A stretch of 64,000 nucleotides of DNA from Trichodelitschia bisporula (taxonomy: Eukaryota; Ascomycota; Dothideomycetes; Phaeotrichales; Phaeotrichaceae), in contig ML996689.1 of assembly GCA_010356995.1 (NCBI GenBank), positions 833,228 through 897,227 of the forward strand. Reading direction: 5' to 3'. Every line of letters starts with the position of its first letter. The stretch's first letter is position 1. The notes under the pieces were generated by a model. That model did no database searches and was not told the DNA's origin. It saw nothing but the letters and a program-made list of their open reading frames with translations. Positions 43,194-56,100 of this stretch are shown one piece after another. The translations under genes and the position numbers were made by a program.

Positions 43194-44054
43194 ATGATGA
43201 CTACCCGCAGCACACCCCCCCGCGCAATAGACCGCTTTCCCACCCTCCGCCGCACCTTATACCTACGCAACAAACCCCTCCCGCCCCTCCCGCCCACCGA
43301 GGAGGAGATCGACTCTCCACCCTCGAGCTCCCCCCTCAGCCTACTCCCCAACCTCAGCGTCAGCAGCAGCAACTACAGTCCCTCAGGCCCCTCCCTCAGC
43401 CTCCTCACCAGCCCCAGCATCAACGGGAGCACCAGTTCCCCATCAAATCCGGGCGCGGAAGACGACTGGTTCTCGCCGCCCCACAGCGACACACCCTCCG
43501 ATCTCTCGTCCAGGTCCACATCCGCGCCGTCGCCCCTCCCATCACCACGCCCGCTGCGGAGAATGGCATCCCACACATCGCTCAGGACCCATGCGTCTGG
43601 GGAGTCAGACGAGGAGTTCTCGAGCTGGGTGTGCGAGCAGCTGTCCAGCCTAGCGGCGGTGGGGAATACGGCTGGATTGCGGGGGTCAAAGTTTCTGGGG
43701 TCCGTGGCTGGAAAGAGAGAGGGAGGTGCGTTGGCTGGGTTTTTGGATAGGAGGAATTGGGTTGAGGAGGAGGAGGAGCCGCTGTTGGGGGGCGAGAGGG
43801 GTGCGGAGGAGGAGGAGGACGAGTTTGATGAGGGGATGTATGAGTACTGGGCGGAGGTGCTGGCGGAGAAGGCCGGTCCAGATGATTACTGGAGCTGGGC
43901 GTTGCAGAAGCTGGAGGGTGCGGATGAGGCGAATAGGAGGGTCCAGCAGCATCGGTCATGGGTTAGTTCCTCCAAGTCAGTGTATGAGGTTCGCGACAGT
44001 ACTAACGAAGTGAAGGGCTCGAGCACAACGGCATATTCAAAGGAGAATGAATAA
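43194..44054 (+). CDS. Unknown Ser/Pro-rich acidic protein
   Basis: A single-exon frame of 286 residues starts MMTTRSTPPRAIDRFPTL. The first half is rich in Ser and Pro (LPPLPPTEEEIDSPPSSS) and likely disordered, with possible SH3- or WW-type ligands. The second half has an ordered-looking acidic part, SDEEFSSWVCEQLSSLAAVG, runs of Glu (WVEEEEEPLLGG, AEEEEDEFDEGMYEYWAEVL) and the helix GPDDYWSWALQKLEGADEANRR. No known domain is seen. The frame is open for 95 codons upstream, but that part reads as leader. Probably a cytosolic adaptor-like or regulatory protein; this is speculation. Confidence 0.55.
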   Translation: MMTTRSTPPRAIDRFPTLRRTLYLRNKPLPPLPPTEEEIDSPPSSSPLSLLPNLSVSSSNYSPSGPSLSLLTSPSINGSTSSPSNPGAEDDWFSPPHSDTPSDLSSRSTSAPSPLPSPRPLRRMASHTSLRTHASGESDEEFSSWVCEQLSSLAAVGNTAGLRGSKFLGSVAGKREGGALAGFLDRRNWVEEEEEPLLGGERGAEEEEDEFDEGMYEYWAEVLAEKAGPDDYWSWALQKLEGADEANRRVQQHRSWVSSSKSVYEVRDSTNEVKGSSTTAYSKENE

Positions 44055-44579
44055 ATGTTTGAGCATTTGAGCGATACAATGGGTTGAAGCTGCAGGATCA
44101 TCTAGACAATGTCAGCTGGCGTTTGCATGCTTGGGTAGCTGCTCTGGAATGTCTGCTTCATGGCTTTGTGCTTCTTGTCCAGAATGATAGGATTCAGTGA
44201 GACAAACGTGAGCTATGGCAGAGGATGGATCTTTGTCTGGAAGTGTGAGACAGCGGGCCGAAGTAGATATGTAGGATGCACGGGGATGCTGGCATCTGAA
44301 GTCGAGATCAGCTAACACCAAATATGCGCCTTATATCCCAACCTCACCTCTCCCGGCAACAGGGACCAAGAAATGACCTGCGTACCTAGCGAAATGTCAA
44401 CTCCGCGGCCAAGCACTGACATGTACTGCCTTCAACGCTCCCACTCCGGGACCCGACGCACGCCCTTATCCTCATTCTCCTTTCTGTGCCCACATTATAA
44501 ACCTCCATCACCCATTGCTCGCCCATTAAACCCCTTGCGACACCTTCGCTCCCGATTACACCCCCCCTCAATCAGCACA
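44055..44579. other. Intergenic spacer
   Basis: 525 bp between two plus-strand genes of unknown function, probably a terminator followed by a promoter. Nothing else recognised. Confidence 0.4.
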
Positions 44580-45248
44580 ATGTCAACCCGCACCCACACA
44601 AGCCTCACCCCCCGCGCCCCCAAAAAGCACCAAATCCGGATCCGCAGCGCCCCTCACCACCACATGCGCCCCACCCCCGTGCTGCTTGAAACCGTAACCC
44701 CAATCTACTTCGACATCGCCCCGCCAAAAGACTACCCTTTCACGCTCCCCCGCCACCGCGCCCCAAAGCCAAAACTCAAAGTCACCCGCTTCGACGACAA
44801 GCCCACCATCATCGGCTACGGCGGCTTCGCAGTCGAGTTCCTGCCGGAGATCTGGGGTGCCGAGACGGCGCCGTTCATCGCGCACACCGATGCTGACTAC
44901 ATCGATTACCAGCGGCGCAAGGCGCTGAAGGCGCTGGATGGGGGTACGCTGACGCCACCCCCCACGCCGCGGCTCGAGAAGATTGTGCTGGCGAAGGACA
45001 AGGCGGGTCGGCCGCGGTCGCGGTCTGAGAATGATATCTGCTTCATGCCGCATGATATGGGGTGGAGTATGAGTGGGAGGCCGGGCTCGGCTAAGAAAAG
45101 GCTCAGCTTGAAGTCGAATACCAGCTGCCTCGATCTTACGCAGCGGTTTGCCGACGATGGGAAGGGAAATGCTGAGAACATCGATAAGAAGCGGATTACG
45201 GCGCTTGTTCGCAAGATCATCCTTGGGGAACCTTTTGATGAGGATTAG
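44580..45248 (+). CDS. Unknown basic protein, 222 residues
   Basis: The single-exon frame begins MSTRTHTSLTPRAPKKHQ. It is basic at the N-terminus, then has an ordered-looking core (VTPIYFDIAPPKDYPF, TIIGYGGFAVEFLPEIWG, DADYIDYQRRKALKALDGG). A Thr-Pro motif TLTPPPTP, a basic/Ser site GRPRSRSEND and a helical tail KKRITALVRKIILGEPFDED follow. The phosphosite-like RSRSEN and KKRLSLKSN sites suggest regulation by a basophilic kinase, an inference only. No family is recognised. Codon use is GC-rich like that of real genes nearby. The in-frame upstream Met at 44373 would add 69 unlikely residues. Confidence 0.6.
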   Translation: MSTRTHTSLTPRAPKKHQIRIRSAPHHHMRPTPVLLETVTPIYFDIAPPKDYPFTLPRHRAPKPKLKVTRFDDKPTIIGYGGFAVEFLPEIWGAETAPFIAHTDADYIDYQRRKALKALDGGTLTPPPTPRLEKIVLAKDKAGRPRSRSENDICFMPHDMGWSMSGRPGSAKKRLSLKSNTSCLDLTQRFADDGKGNAENIDKKRITALVRKIILGEPFDED

Positions 45249-46014
45249 GAGGTGGCAGGAGCCAGCAAGGAGTTAAGAGGGTACTGGTCCTCGGCTTGAT
45301 TGCTAGTGCAATGGGTTCCGGAGACAGTGACAGGATGCAGGAGTGTGGAGAAGGATCATCGATTCGGATTTCGGAGCTGAAAAACGGGCGGAATATGGAT
45401 GGTGTGTATATCTCATTGTTGCTATCGTCCTTTGTGTTCTATTGTTAACTTTGACAGGCCACGGGAAATGATGAAACCGCCCCCATTGTTGGCTCGCGTT
45501 GCCTGAAAGCTGGAGCGAGAGGATTGTAGGCGTTTAAGTCGTTCGCAACTTTCGGAAGCACATCCTTCTGAGGTAAGACATTTGAGATGAACGTAAGGTT
45601 TTGTGAGCAGCCGCCAGGACGGTGGGTGTCTCTCTATCCCGAATATCGAAAAGGTGGTCAGACGCCCGGTCTCGAAGTGCAGATTCAGCTGTGTTTCAGT
45701 GGACAGATAGCAGCCATGCTAGTTTAGTCTCTCTAGCTTCAATTTGGAAGTCTTGATAGAGGACGAGCTCTCCGTGTCTAGTCGAAATCATAAATTTGTC
45801 AGGCCACTGCTCGTATTTCATCCATTGAATTCGGAATCAAAACTCTATGAACTCCTCTATCACTTGTCAGCCGGTGCTAAATGAAGGAGGATCGGGCGGA
45901 GGCACGAATGCTCCCTGCGATAATGATGTGGGGACACCTATAAGACATCCCATCAGCCTGTAAGTCTACCAAAGTCCATCCGAAAGCGGTCATTAGTCAA
46001 AAATCTCCAGAAGC
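45249..46014. other. Convergent intergenic region
   Basis: 766 bp between the 3' ends of the unknown basic protein gene and the Nudix gene. No feature recognised. Confidence 0.45.
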
Positions 46015-46734
46015 CTAGGCCTCTAACTCCATTCGGTCGAGAATCAAATCCCGCCCAACCTTAACAACATCAGCCATAACAGTGCCACGCAACAGCCTCA
46101 GCGCCTCGTCAACCGGCAGCAGCTTGGCAGTATACTGCGCCTCTTCGTCGTCCACACCAGTCCCTTCATATCGGGTCGGCTCGTAATCCTCGGGCTCCAT
46201 AAGGATCCGATCACACAGCCGCAGCGTATCCGGATACGCAGGCGGCGCTTGATACCCGACTTCGCGTGATGGTGCTCCTATGGCCACCTCTGCTTCGGGA
46301 TCCAGGGTTTCGGCAATGTACCAATGGAGAAGATACTGTGTGTTGATGGTCAATGGTATGAGCTGAGTCCACACAGGCTCGATGACGCAACGCGAGTAGG
46401 GGAAGCGTGCACTGGGATTTGCATCTCGAGGCTGGCGGTGGGAAACGGGAAGTGGAAGGAGCCGGTTACGGTAGCCCGACTAGGTCTGTCAGATGTCACT
46501 ATCCTTAGACTGGGAGTGATGCTTGACTTCTTCGAAGCCCTCACGCTGTGCTGCGACGGTGGATTCTTCTCCCGCGTCACGCCGCCCTTTTGGGAGGAAC
46601 CAGTACTTCTTCACGGTGTGGTAGCAGACCACAACCCGCATAGTCTTGACATGAAAGATGGCTGCGCCGGCGCCGGAGACCAGGCGATTGGAGGGAAAGT
46701 TCGCTAAGAGGGGTTGAGAAGATGCGGTAGGCAT
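46015..46734 (-). CDS. Nudix hydrolase
   Basis: Minus-strand exons 46734-46528 and 46479-46015 give 223 residues. The Nudix box is GRRDAGEESTVAAQREGFEE followed by SGY across the 48-nt intron; it fits GX5EX7REUXEEXGU and binds the catalytic metal. Before it lies the typical strand SGAGAAIFHVK and WFLPKG. Members with this organisation hydrolyse diadenosine or diphosphoinositol polyphosphates, but the substrate cannot be read from sequence. The C-terminal half (TINTQYLLHWYIAETLD, LLPVDEALRLLRG) completes the fold. The gene is head-to-head with SEN15. Confidence 0.88.
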
Positions 46735-47177
46735 GTTGTGTTGTGACTGCTAGGTACGGAGGGTATAAGAAGGTTCGCGATGAAGAGATATAGAGGGAAC
46801 ATGGCGGCAGATATGCGTTGGAGGCCGGAGTCGCGTCCTCCGTAGCTGGTTGAAAGCGCAGCCAGGGATAGGCAACAGCGTGCGGTGACCTCGCCCGATG
46901 AGTCCGGTGAAGCAAAAAGGTCAAGCAATCCCTCCCATCTTCACGTGTGCGTCATTGCGGGCCTTGGCGCTTAGGCAGCCTTTCTTGCCTGACGCTTTCT
47001 TTTTTCTTGAGCCTCAATATACACAACGTCAACGTCAACTGTGTCTTTCGCTCACTACCTGTACCTTGCACTTTAACCTTGGGCGTCAGAATCCCGAGTA
47101 GTGCGTCTACTAGATTTCAATACCATTTCCACCAACTCAACTTCACCTCGCAAACCTACCGCTAGCTTGCACCTACT
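46735..47177. promoter_or_regulatory. Bidirectional promoter region, Nudix / SEN15
   Basis: A 443-bp spacer between the two divergent start codons; both promoters must lie here. No single site assigned. Confidence 0.5.
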
Positions 47178-47759
47178 ATGGCCCTCGCGAGTGATGTCCC
47201 AACCCCCTCGGCCCTCGAGTCGACCCTCCGGGCGCAGTCTCAAACCCGTACTCTCCATGATGTTCGCCTACACCATCTCGCGCTCCAGGTCCTCCATAAT
47301 TTACAGCACCAGCACCGATGGACCCGCCTCACCACTCACACATTCTCGCCTTTGACGGGCGCACCACTGCCACGTCCGCTGATCTCCGGTCTCCCGCCCG
47401 CAAGGCTATATGTGCATCCGGATGAGCAGATTGAGCTGCTGAAGGTGGAGGCAGAGCGGAAGAGGAAGGGTGAAGAGGACAGGGCGGACGGTGGAGGAAA
47501 GGAGGACGTGTTTGGAGCTCCGGAGCGCGAGTGGGTGCTGCCAACACATCTCATGGAGAAGTGGAGCTTGAGGCAGTTTGCAGAGGTGTTTGACGCCATC
47601 ACAGTTGCTCCGCTGGATGAAGAGGCGGGAGAAGGGAGAGAGCTGAAGGGGAACAAGTGGCGGACTACCAAGAGAGTGGTCATGGCGACAGTACAGGATG
47701 ACAGTACGGTAGTGTACTACCTGGTGCACAACGGAATTGTGAAGCCGAGGCAAAATTGA
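47178..47759 (+). CDS. SEN15: tRNA-splicing endonuclease subunit Sen15
   Basis: Sen15 is a structural subunit of the heterotetrameric endonuclease (Sen2-Sen34-Sen15-Sen54) that cuts introns from pre-tRNAs. The intronless gene encodes 193 residues starting MALASDVPTPSALE. The fold is recognised from the LHDVRLHHLALQVLHNLQHQ helix, then WVLPTHLMEKWSLRQFAEVFDAI, KRVVMATVQDDSTVVYYLVHNGI and the C-terminal KPRQN, typical of fungal Sen15. A charged insertion (KVEAERKRKGEEDRADGGGK) is likely a flexible loop. The catalytic triad of Sen2 and Sen34 is not expected in this subunit. It shares a divergent promoter with the Nudix gene. Confidence 0.85.
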   Translation: MALASDVPTPSALESTLRAQSQTRTLHDVRLHHLALQVLHNLQHQHRWTRLTTHTFSPLTGAPLPRPLISGLPPARLYVHPDEQIELLKVEAERKRKGEEDRADGGGKEDVFGAPEREWVLPTHLMEKWSLRQFAEVFDAITVAPLDEEAGEGRELKGNKWRTTKRVVMATVQDDSTVVYYLVHNGIVKPRQN

Positions 47760-50700
47760 GGAGCTCAGAGTCATACGAGAGGGATGGAGGCACGGAGTGG
47801 TGCCTTTGTCATGCCTGCTTGTCTGTCTTGCTCGTAAGTCTTCTGAAGCAGTGAACAAAGGATGACGCTCATCAGAAAGCCGAACCAGAGATGCTGTCTG
47901 GTATTGCCACAACTCATCTTTCGCATTGCCAAAGTAGTCGCTCAAGCTGCGCGAGGTTCGAGCTAGAATCCAGAGAGCTCATCCCTTCCATATCGACTCT
48001 AGTCAGCTACGTCAAATACTACCACCGCCCCAGATGCAAGAGTCATCGCCAAGGACTTGGGAAGTTCTTCATGCGCACAACTTTGGACGAATATACTTTC
48101 AGGCGCTTATCAAGCTCGTCAATATCCTAAGCAGATTCAGCGCCATGTCAGAGAATACCCTGGTGGAGTGACGCGTTCCGCCGATTCGAACTTTCTTTGG
48201 ATACAGTCTTCCAGTCGAAACATGTCGGGCTTTTAGATCAGTGAGAAGCTCCAGAGTTGGTCGCACGACATCCGCTGGGCCACTGTCACACCACGGGCTG
48301 CCCATGGAGCACAGAAACTTCCACTGGGTCTTCGGAGTCTCCCGTCCAAGCATCCGGCAAGCCTTGCGGAATCCGACGCAACGTCAGACAAGACCATCTC
48401 TTTCCCGTCCGCTGTGGAACGTTGATAGGTGGTTCCACGCGTCCAACGGGCCCATTCGGGCCTTGCGAGTCTCGACCTGCGAAGCGGAAGAAGGGCAGAC
48501 AAGCAAGCATTCGCGAGCCTCTTGATGCATCCGCTAAGCGTGCAGAATCGCACAATGACTATCCCCGTCGCTGCGCGCGTAGAGCCTTCTCGAACGACGA
48601 TGTTTCACTTCGCAGGACACCGCTTACGACTGCTCGATGCGAAGCGCGGCGTTTGACGTCAAGTTTTCCCTGCAAGCGCGCGGCCAAGCGGAAGTAACGC
48701 CGAAGTCGAGGGCGTACGTTGGTATACTTTCCAGCGCGACGTGACTTGCTAGCGACTCCGGTGGTCAAACGGTGGTGTGGTTTCGACGGCATCAAGCTTC
48801 CGACGGCCCAGTCGTGCGGCACGGCATCGGTACGACCATCCGGCTCGGAAGGAATGCGCGAGTAAGGTCAAATTAGCTCCATGGGCCAATAACAAAATTA
48901 AAGCCTTGCAGCGACCGCCTCAACTCCGTTCGTAACGCCTACAAAGTTGATCGACTCTGAATCCATTATTGACCAGCCATGAAGACAGCTGCCTCATAGA
49001 ACGGCTCTCCACGTGCGCTGCGGATGGACCTAGCACGTCAAAGTCTAGATGCATTAACAGCGGGAGCGTGAAACTGCAGACAGCTCGGATAAAAATGGCA
49101 ATAGCGTCAACTTGATTGGAAGTTTGCAAAGGCGACGAATCAACAGAGCCCCTCGCCTTACCGTCATCCAGTATAGCGTCGAGATTGGAAACTCCACGCA
49201 TCTCACGATACGCATATCGCCGTCGGAGTATTTTGTCGCTCATCGGTTTATGCAAGCAGATTTTTCCATCTTTGCATCGCCATCTTGGCTGTGATGCAAG
49301 GCGGAGATGGGCGCATGACGTACTTGGCGCAGGAACCGGGAGAGAAAGCCAAAACATGGTGGCGCTGAAATATCAACAGAGTGATGCAGGGAAAGTAGGC
49401 TGGCTGAGATGGAGTGCAGCTGATAGGAAAGTCAGTGATTTGCGAATTGCGATCCTCGGCGCGGGCGCATAAAGAGGCTTGGGCAAGGCTGGAGAAGAGA
49501 CATCACGATGCAGCATAGCCTTGGCTGACTTTATCGGTTGATGCGACGGCTTTGAGGGGTAGAAGACGACGTTAGAGAGGGTCGCCAACGTACCGGTGTT
49601 TCCAAGCAACCTCTTAATGCCATCAACGGTTGGACAGTGGCGACAGAATGAGGCAGGAGAAGCGTCTGAATGCCCCACTTGGAGTCGGTAGATTGCGTGG
49701 CCTGTGGCTGCAGGGGGGCGGGACTAGTCGAAACAAACGTGGCGTCGAACGATCCCGGGGTAAGGCTGGCCATGCATCGCCTTCCAGCCATTCAGGTGGC
49801 GAGATGCAAATATCCGCGAGCCTCGCCGTGGATCCTCCAAGGAAAATGGATCGAGTTTAAGGCTGGTGGTGTGGGTAATTCGGAGGATTTTGCCGACGGA
49901 GAGCGGCAACTAGAAACGACGGACTGTGTCACTGTGGGGGGAGAGAGATCAAAGCAACGAAGATAGCAGATCACAGGCATGAGAAGACAGCGGCTGGGAA
50001 CAGAGCTAGAGTTCAAGTGAGGTACGTATGTATCTTGCCTGACTCCTGATGATCATCAATTTGACGGGCGCATCACCACAGCACTGGCGCACATCCCAGT
50101 ACGGGCCTGTGACGCCTCCGCCACCCCCCGGGAAAGTGGAAAGCTAAAAGCCAAAAATGGTCGCTCGACCTCATATTACCTGTAGTGTGCCGCTCTCCGA
50201 CGTCCGACACGCCGCAAACTTGCAACTTCGTCCTTCCTCTTGCTGTTTATTTGATGCTCTGGAGCACTCTATCAGCGCACCCTTTTGTCGCTGGTATTTT
50301 TGTTTCTCGTCTCGTGTGGTGTTGGATACACTGCTCTACGATCGCCCAGCTGGACTGAGTTGAGAGAGTTACCTATCCTCTTTGGGACAACACGACCACC
50401 TTCCCTCCCCTCCCCTTCCCCACACCCCACTCTCTCTCTCCCTCGCGGACAACTACCCCATTTCAACAACATCCGGAACTATCCTGACAACAACCGTCCT
50501 CAAACACCGCGCCATTCCTTCGAATCTCGACTTTTCACCTTTCGTGCTCACTAAATCACGTCAGAACACCACACGGATTTGTCTCCGAACGCTTCCTTGC
50601 AGTTTCGCTCACATCTGGGAATGTATGTAAACCCCTCTCCGCCGTTCTGGCCGTTCACACCATCTTCCGGTGTGTTTGTGTATCTTTCTCTACCACGCCT

Positions 50701-51263
50701 TCGGCCGAGTCTAGCCTCTCCCTGTCGTCGCACTTGAGCAACCAGTCAACTGACATGCAATAGTACAAGCATTGAGAGTCGCAGATAGCTCGAAAATTCC
50801 CCCCTGGCCCCGGTCCAGTGCCCTGTGCGCAGCACATCAGCAATATCGAGAGCTTTGCAATCCATCCAGCCCGGCCTCCCGCCACTCGACGGACTTAATA
50901 TCTACGCCGCACCAAACCTGGCATTACCCGTTCACACCGACATCACCAGGGGTGGCCGCTAATCTCTAAGGCCGAAACCTTATCGAACCAGTGATATCGG
51001 CCGTGAGCGCATTGAGAGCAGCCCCGGATCATCGGTCATCGCCACGCTCCACCTGCTCCAACCTGGCCTGACGGACCTGCTTTTCATGTGGGCTTCCGCA
51101 CCTTGATACCTATATCACGCTTTGCCCCGCATCCAGAACCCCTCGACCGCTATCCAACGCCCGGGCCGTGATATCATCTCCCCCCTCCCCCGCTCACCAC
51201 GAGGCTGAAGGTGCCGTATATCCGGCTTACAGGCGCTTCGTCTCCACCTGCACATCCTCAACC
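47760..51263. other. Gene-poor spacer before the ferric reductase
   Basis: About 3.5 kb. Frames of up to 146 codons on both strands carry no motif. The final 700 bp are pyrimidine-rich in parts and probably the promoter and leader of the ferric reductase. No repeat, tRNA or mobile element was recognised. Confidence 0.4.
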
Positions 51264-53182
51264 ATGCGCGTCGCCACTCTCGCGCTTCTGGCTGCACAAG
51301 GTGTCTACGCCGCTGCTCCTGCCGCCTCACCAGCAGCAGCGGGTGGCGCTCATAGCGCGGCACCTGCCGCCGCTGGAGCTTCTAGCAAAGGAGCAAGCAG
51401 CCACGCCTCCGGACCTGACCCCGACGATGTCACCAACTGGTACATCATCAAGTGCCTGCTGTGGGCGTGGCTCGCAGTCGCCGGCAGCACAATCGCATAC
51501 ACCATGTACATGCACTCGGTGCGGTACATCAGGACAGTGGCGTGTCTGAACGACCACAACCAAAAATTCTTCGCTCGGCCTGTAGGCTGGCAAGGCGCGT
51601 TGAAGAAGCACATCTTCGACGCACCGCTGTTCCGCACCCGGCATCATCGCGAATTCCGCCTCTCGTCGGCGATCAACAACGTCGGCACGCTGCCGAGCAG
51701 ACTCGAGACTATCTGGATCCTGTCGTATGTGGCCGTTAGCGTTGCGCTTACGGTTATGAATATCAAGTGGGGCCTGGGTACGGTCAAGGTCTGCGAGCAG
51801 GTTATTAAGCGGACGGGCTTTATGGCTATCATGAACATGATCCCGCTCTTCCTTATCGCCGGTCGCAACAACCCGCTCATTGGTCTCACGGGTATCAGCT
51901 TTGACACCTACAACCTGATCCACCGCTGGCTAGGCCGCATCGTAGCCGTCGAAGCCATCGTCCACGGCGCAGCATGGATGATCGAGAAGGTGTACAAGGG
52001 CGGATGGGCCGCCGTCGCCAAATCCGAAAAAACAAGCAGCTTCATCCTCTCCGGCACAATCGTAGGCCCCCCCCCTAATCCCTCCCATCCCATAAACTAA
52101 CCCCCTAGGCCGCCTGCGCCTTCACCGCTATCCTCTTCCAATCCCCCTCCGCCATCCGCCACGCCTTCTACGAAGTCTTCCTCCACTTCCACCAAGCCCT
52201 CGCCGCACTCGCCATCGGCGGCCTATGGGTCCATCTCGAGAAATTCCAGCACCAGCGCGAGATTATCATGGGCGTGCTGGCCATCTGGTGCGCCGAGCGC
52301 GTGATTCGCCTCGTCCGCCTCATATATCGCAATGTCTCTGGCTCGCCTACGAAAGCCGAAGTTGAGCTGCTGCCCGGCGACGCCGTCCGCCTCACGCTGC
52401 ATATGCCGCGGCCGTGGCGCTTCGCGCCCGGCCAGCACGCGTACTTGTACATCCCGAGCATAGGGTGGTGGTCCTCTCACCCGTTCACCGTCGCGTGGAG
52501 CGAGGACAGTGTCTCCGACGTTGAGATCGAGAAAGGGCTGAGCGTGAGCACCGTGTCGCGGCTGGACGTGCTCGCCCCCCGCAAGGCCACCATTAGCTTC
52601 ATCATCCGGCGCCGGACCGGGTTTACGGAGAAACTGTACAGCCGCGCGGTGCGCGAACCCGGAGGCCGGTTCGTGACGAGTGCGTTTGCAGAGGGCCCGT
52701 ATGGGGACGGGCATTTGATGCATAGCTACGGAACGTGCATCCTGTTTGCCGCGGGCGTGGGGATTACGCACCAGGTGCCGCATGTGCGGGATCTGGTTAT
52801 CGGGTATAACAATGGGACGGTGGCGGCGCGGCGCGTGACGCTTATCTGGATCATTCAGGCGCCCGAGCATCTGGAGTGGATTAGGCCGTGGATGACGGAG
52901 ATATTGGCGCTGCCGCGGAGGAGGGAACTGCTGAAGATTTTGCTGTTCGTTACGCGCCCGCGGAGCACGAAGGAGATTCATAGCCCGAGTAGCTCGGTGC
53001 AGATGTTTCCCGGCAAACCGAATGTGCAGAGTGTGATTGATCAGGAGGTTGAGGGGAGTACGGGCGCGGTGGGGGTTACGGTGTGTGGTGTTGGGGGACT
53101 GGCGGATGAGGTTCGGAAGGGGTGTAGGGCTTGGATGGGGAAGGTCAATATTGAGTTTGTGGAGGAGAGTTTTTCGTGGTAG
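51264..53182 (+). CDS. Ferric-chelate reductase (FRE family)
   Basis: This plasma-membrane flavocytochrome passes electrons from NADPH through FAD and two hemes to extracellular Fe(III) or Cu(II). Exons 51264-52061 and 52109-53182 give 623 residues. A signal peptide and an Ala/Ser-rich ectodomain precede about seven membrane segments. The heme-ligand histidines lie in NLIHRWLGRIVAVEAIVHG and in the HFHQALAALAIGGLWVH segment. The FAD site is seen as WSSHPFTVAW and the nucleotide site as FAAGVGITHQVPHVRDL, with the terminal CGVGGLADEVR. The intron's removal joins LSGTI to AACAFTAILF. It ends FVEESFSW, an aromatic C-terminus usual for this family. No iron permease or multicopper oxidase gene lies beside it. 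Confidence 0.93.
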
Positions 53183-56100
53183 ATTTTTCCCCGATGGGAT
53201 GGCTTTTTTTTTCCGGCGATGAGGATGCTGGTTTTGCGGGGATACCATGTTTTGCGTGATCATGAGGGATGTGGTACATAGACCGAGAATAGCGATTATC
53301 TCGGGTTTCTGAAGCACGCGCTACTGATGTGGAAGCCGGTGATGCCTCCTACTGCTACGCTGACTCGGACACCAGTACCCAACCTACCGCTGTGTTACCA
53401 TCCGGACCCGTTTCCGCTCGCGAACCTGCTCGGCCAGGAACAAAGCAGGTACACCCGTACCGACAGGGGCACCATCCACGGGGCGCCGGCGTACACAAAA
53501 GCCATGGAAACCGATAAACACAAATCCACGGGACATTATGCGGCGATGGCATGCAGCACGCGGCAACGCGGCAAGCATAATCGCCGCACAAAGCCGCGCA
53601 TAAAAAACTTGCTCACCACCACGTGGAGACCAACCGTATGGGGAAACCATGTTACAAGGAACCGATGACCGGGAACAATCATTACCATCACACATTCCAA
53701 AACCATCTGGCAATTGGCATATCCAGCTTTGGGTGGTAATTACGGCGCTGGTCACGGGCAGAGCGGCGCCGGGGTAGGCGGCTTTTTGGGGAAATACGCA
53801 GCGAGGACTGGATTGGGATGTTCCGTGGGCATGGGGATATGGGGTGGCGATCGATCGGGCTGGGGGGTGGTGTGGTGCACAGATGGGGATGGGTATTGCG
53901 AACGGTATTTAGCGTGTGATGCGAGGCTCGGGCATGGAGAGGTTCGGATTGGGGGTGGTGGTGGTTGGCGAGGGCCATCAGGGTCGGCAGCCAGGCACGA
54001 CATCTCGGATCGGTCTCGGAACGTTAATACCAACACCCTAGAAGCCGCCATCGTCATTCCGAGGTGCGTGCGAGACAGGACGTCGGCGAGAACCATGTGA
54101 AGCCGTTCTGCGTCCGTAAGCATGGATACAGACGTACGGGTTGCCTGTGAGGTGGGAGAGGTGTTAGGATAAGGTTTGCGGTAGAAGGGGTTCGTCCGGG
54201 CGTGGGATAGGTCGATATGGGAATGAGCAGGTTTTGGTTGGCTGGGAGGAGTTGGTGACGGCGGGATGGGCGGGGGGGTGGGAGGTTTATATTACTTTCC
54301 GTGGAGAGGTGAAGCCTTGCTTGTCTTAAGGGCTGGGTTATAGGACGACTCGGCCGAAGGCGAACGGAGTCCGTGATGGGCTGGGGGGGCTAAGGATGCT
54401 TGGTGTGGCTTGGTGAGTCTTGATGTGGCAGTGGGTGCTTGCTGGTAAATTGCACGCCGGATATACGAAGCAAAGCGGAGGACCAGCGTCAAGAACCTCA
54501 ACAGACATGCTACACGAGGTACACAAATGGCGAGCTCCAAAAGCCAGGAAAATACCGGCATTGTGTAGACACTAAAATATGTCAGAGAACAGTCCGGTGA
54601 AGTTGGAGCCGATGCCCATCGCCATGACGATTGAGTGACGCAACCACAAGTCCAGGCCGAAGTACCCGGCTAGCAGATCGAAGTGTGGTTCTCGGGAGGT
54701 CATCACTGCGTCAAAGCTGACGTTCTGCAGCAAACCTCCATATAGTTGACATAATGCTAAATATGGTGCATTCCCGCCCACAACATCGCCGCTTACACTC
54801 CTAGTATCGCCGTCGGCAAATACACGTCGTCTACCCAGAGAATATTGGACTCACTAGTGAGTTCTATATGCCGAAACCGCCGGCATCAAAGTTCTTCGAG
54901 CCGGGCTGACAGCGAAGGTCACCCCAATCAGTCATTGGTCTCTTGATACCCAAAGTCAGTATCTATTCCAAGCATATAGAGACTCAGCTGAGACTTGAAG
55001 ATAACAGAGGACATAAGATAGTCTTTCTGTACGCGAACGTCCACATTGTGGCTTCAATCCCAGTATGAAGATGCCACCAGCTTTGCGGGAAGAAGTGCCG
55101 AGCACGAACCGGAGCGCATTCTGCGGAATCAATCCTAGACGCTGGCACACAATGAATGGGGCCCGAACGGTGGTAAGAGATAGGCCCGCCGTTCACGAGC
55201 ACCCAGAGTCGACGCTCAAAATTCTGCATTGGTACGTGTCCTGAAGCCCGCCCGAGGCTCTTTGGCTTTGGATACTGATAGTCGTTGCCAGTGACATGCC
55301 ATCAGATCGCTGAACAGGGCTTATGGTGCAGTAAAGAAGCTTCATCGATGCTGAGAATGTGCAATCTCAAGCGGAGAATGGCAGTTCACAGTCGTCCGGC
55401 AGGATCTTAAGATGCGGGAACTGGGACTGAGGGCATATTGATGACGAGGTTTGGGACGAAATCTTCGTGTCGTATTTTTCATCAATTGCTACGTCTGATG
55501 GGTTGCGTCGCCGTCTCGTATTAGCGTGGAGGCAAAGATCACTCTGAGATTCTCCTCAAAGCCTCCACGTCGCCATGAGACAGCGACGCACACTTCGGAT
55601 GTGGCGATAGATGACAAGAATAACGCAGAGATTCCATCCCAATTCGTCATCAAAAGACTTTTCTAGCGCCTCATTAGCCCTGGCGCTCCACTTCAAGAGT
55701 GTGGGGAAATCTCCCGTTCAAACCTTCTAGTCCCACCGAACAGCCTCCCACTTTCAACCGTCAGTGACGTCCGCATAATTGACATGTTATCGCCAGAGTT
55801 CTGGGCAATTTGTAGGATCGCGGACAGACGTCGAATGAAACGTCTGCAAGATCTCCGCCACACATGCAGCTGGCGCCGCAAGGCACTGGACTGCTGCGCC
55901 ACCGCGCCTTGCCTCTTCCGGAATACTGTTGCGACACGTCGTTGAAGCGCTTCCAACATCATTCGATCCATCCCAATTCTTCATTTGGAGGCTCAGTTCT
56001 TTGTTCGCCTCCGCCTCGACTCGTCGATATGACTGCCGTAGTCTAGTCCATGCCGTAAAGCGCACAGCTACGGTATTGCGAGTCCAACATCGCTGCGCCT

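Noticed and set aside
52223-53317. Minus-strand frame of 364 codons
   Set aside because: Antisense shadow of the ferric reductase; rich in Arg/His/Pro as expected for a GC-rich shadow frame.
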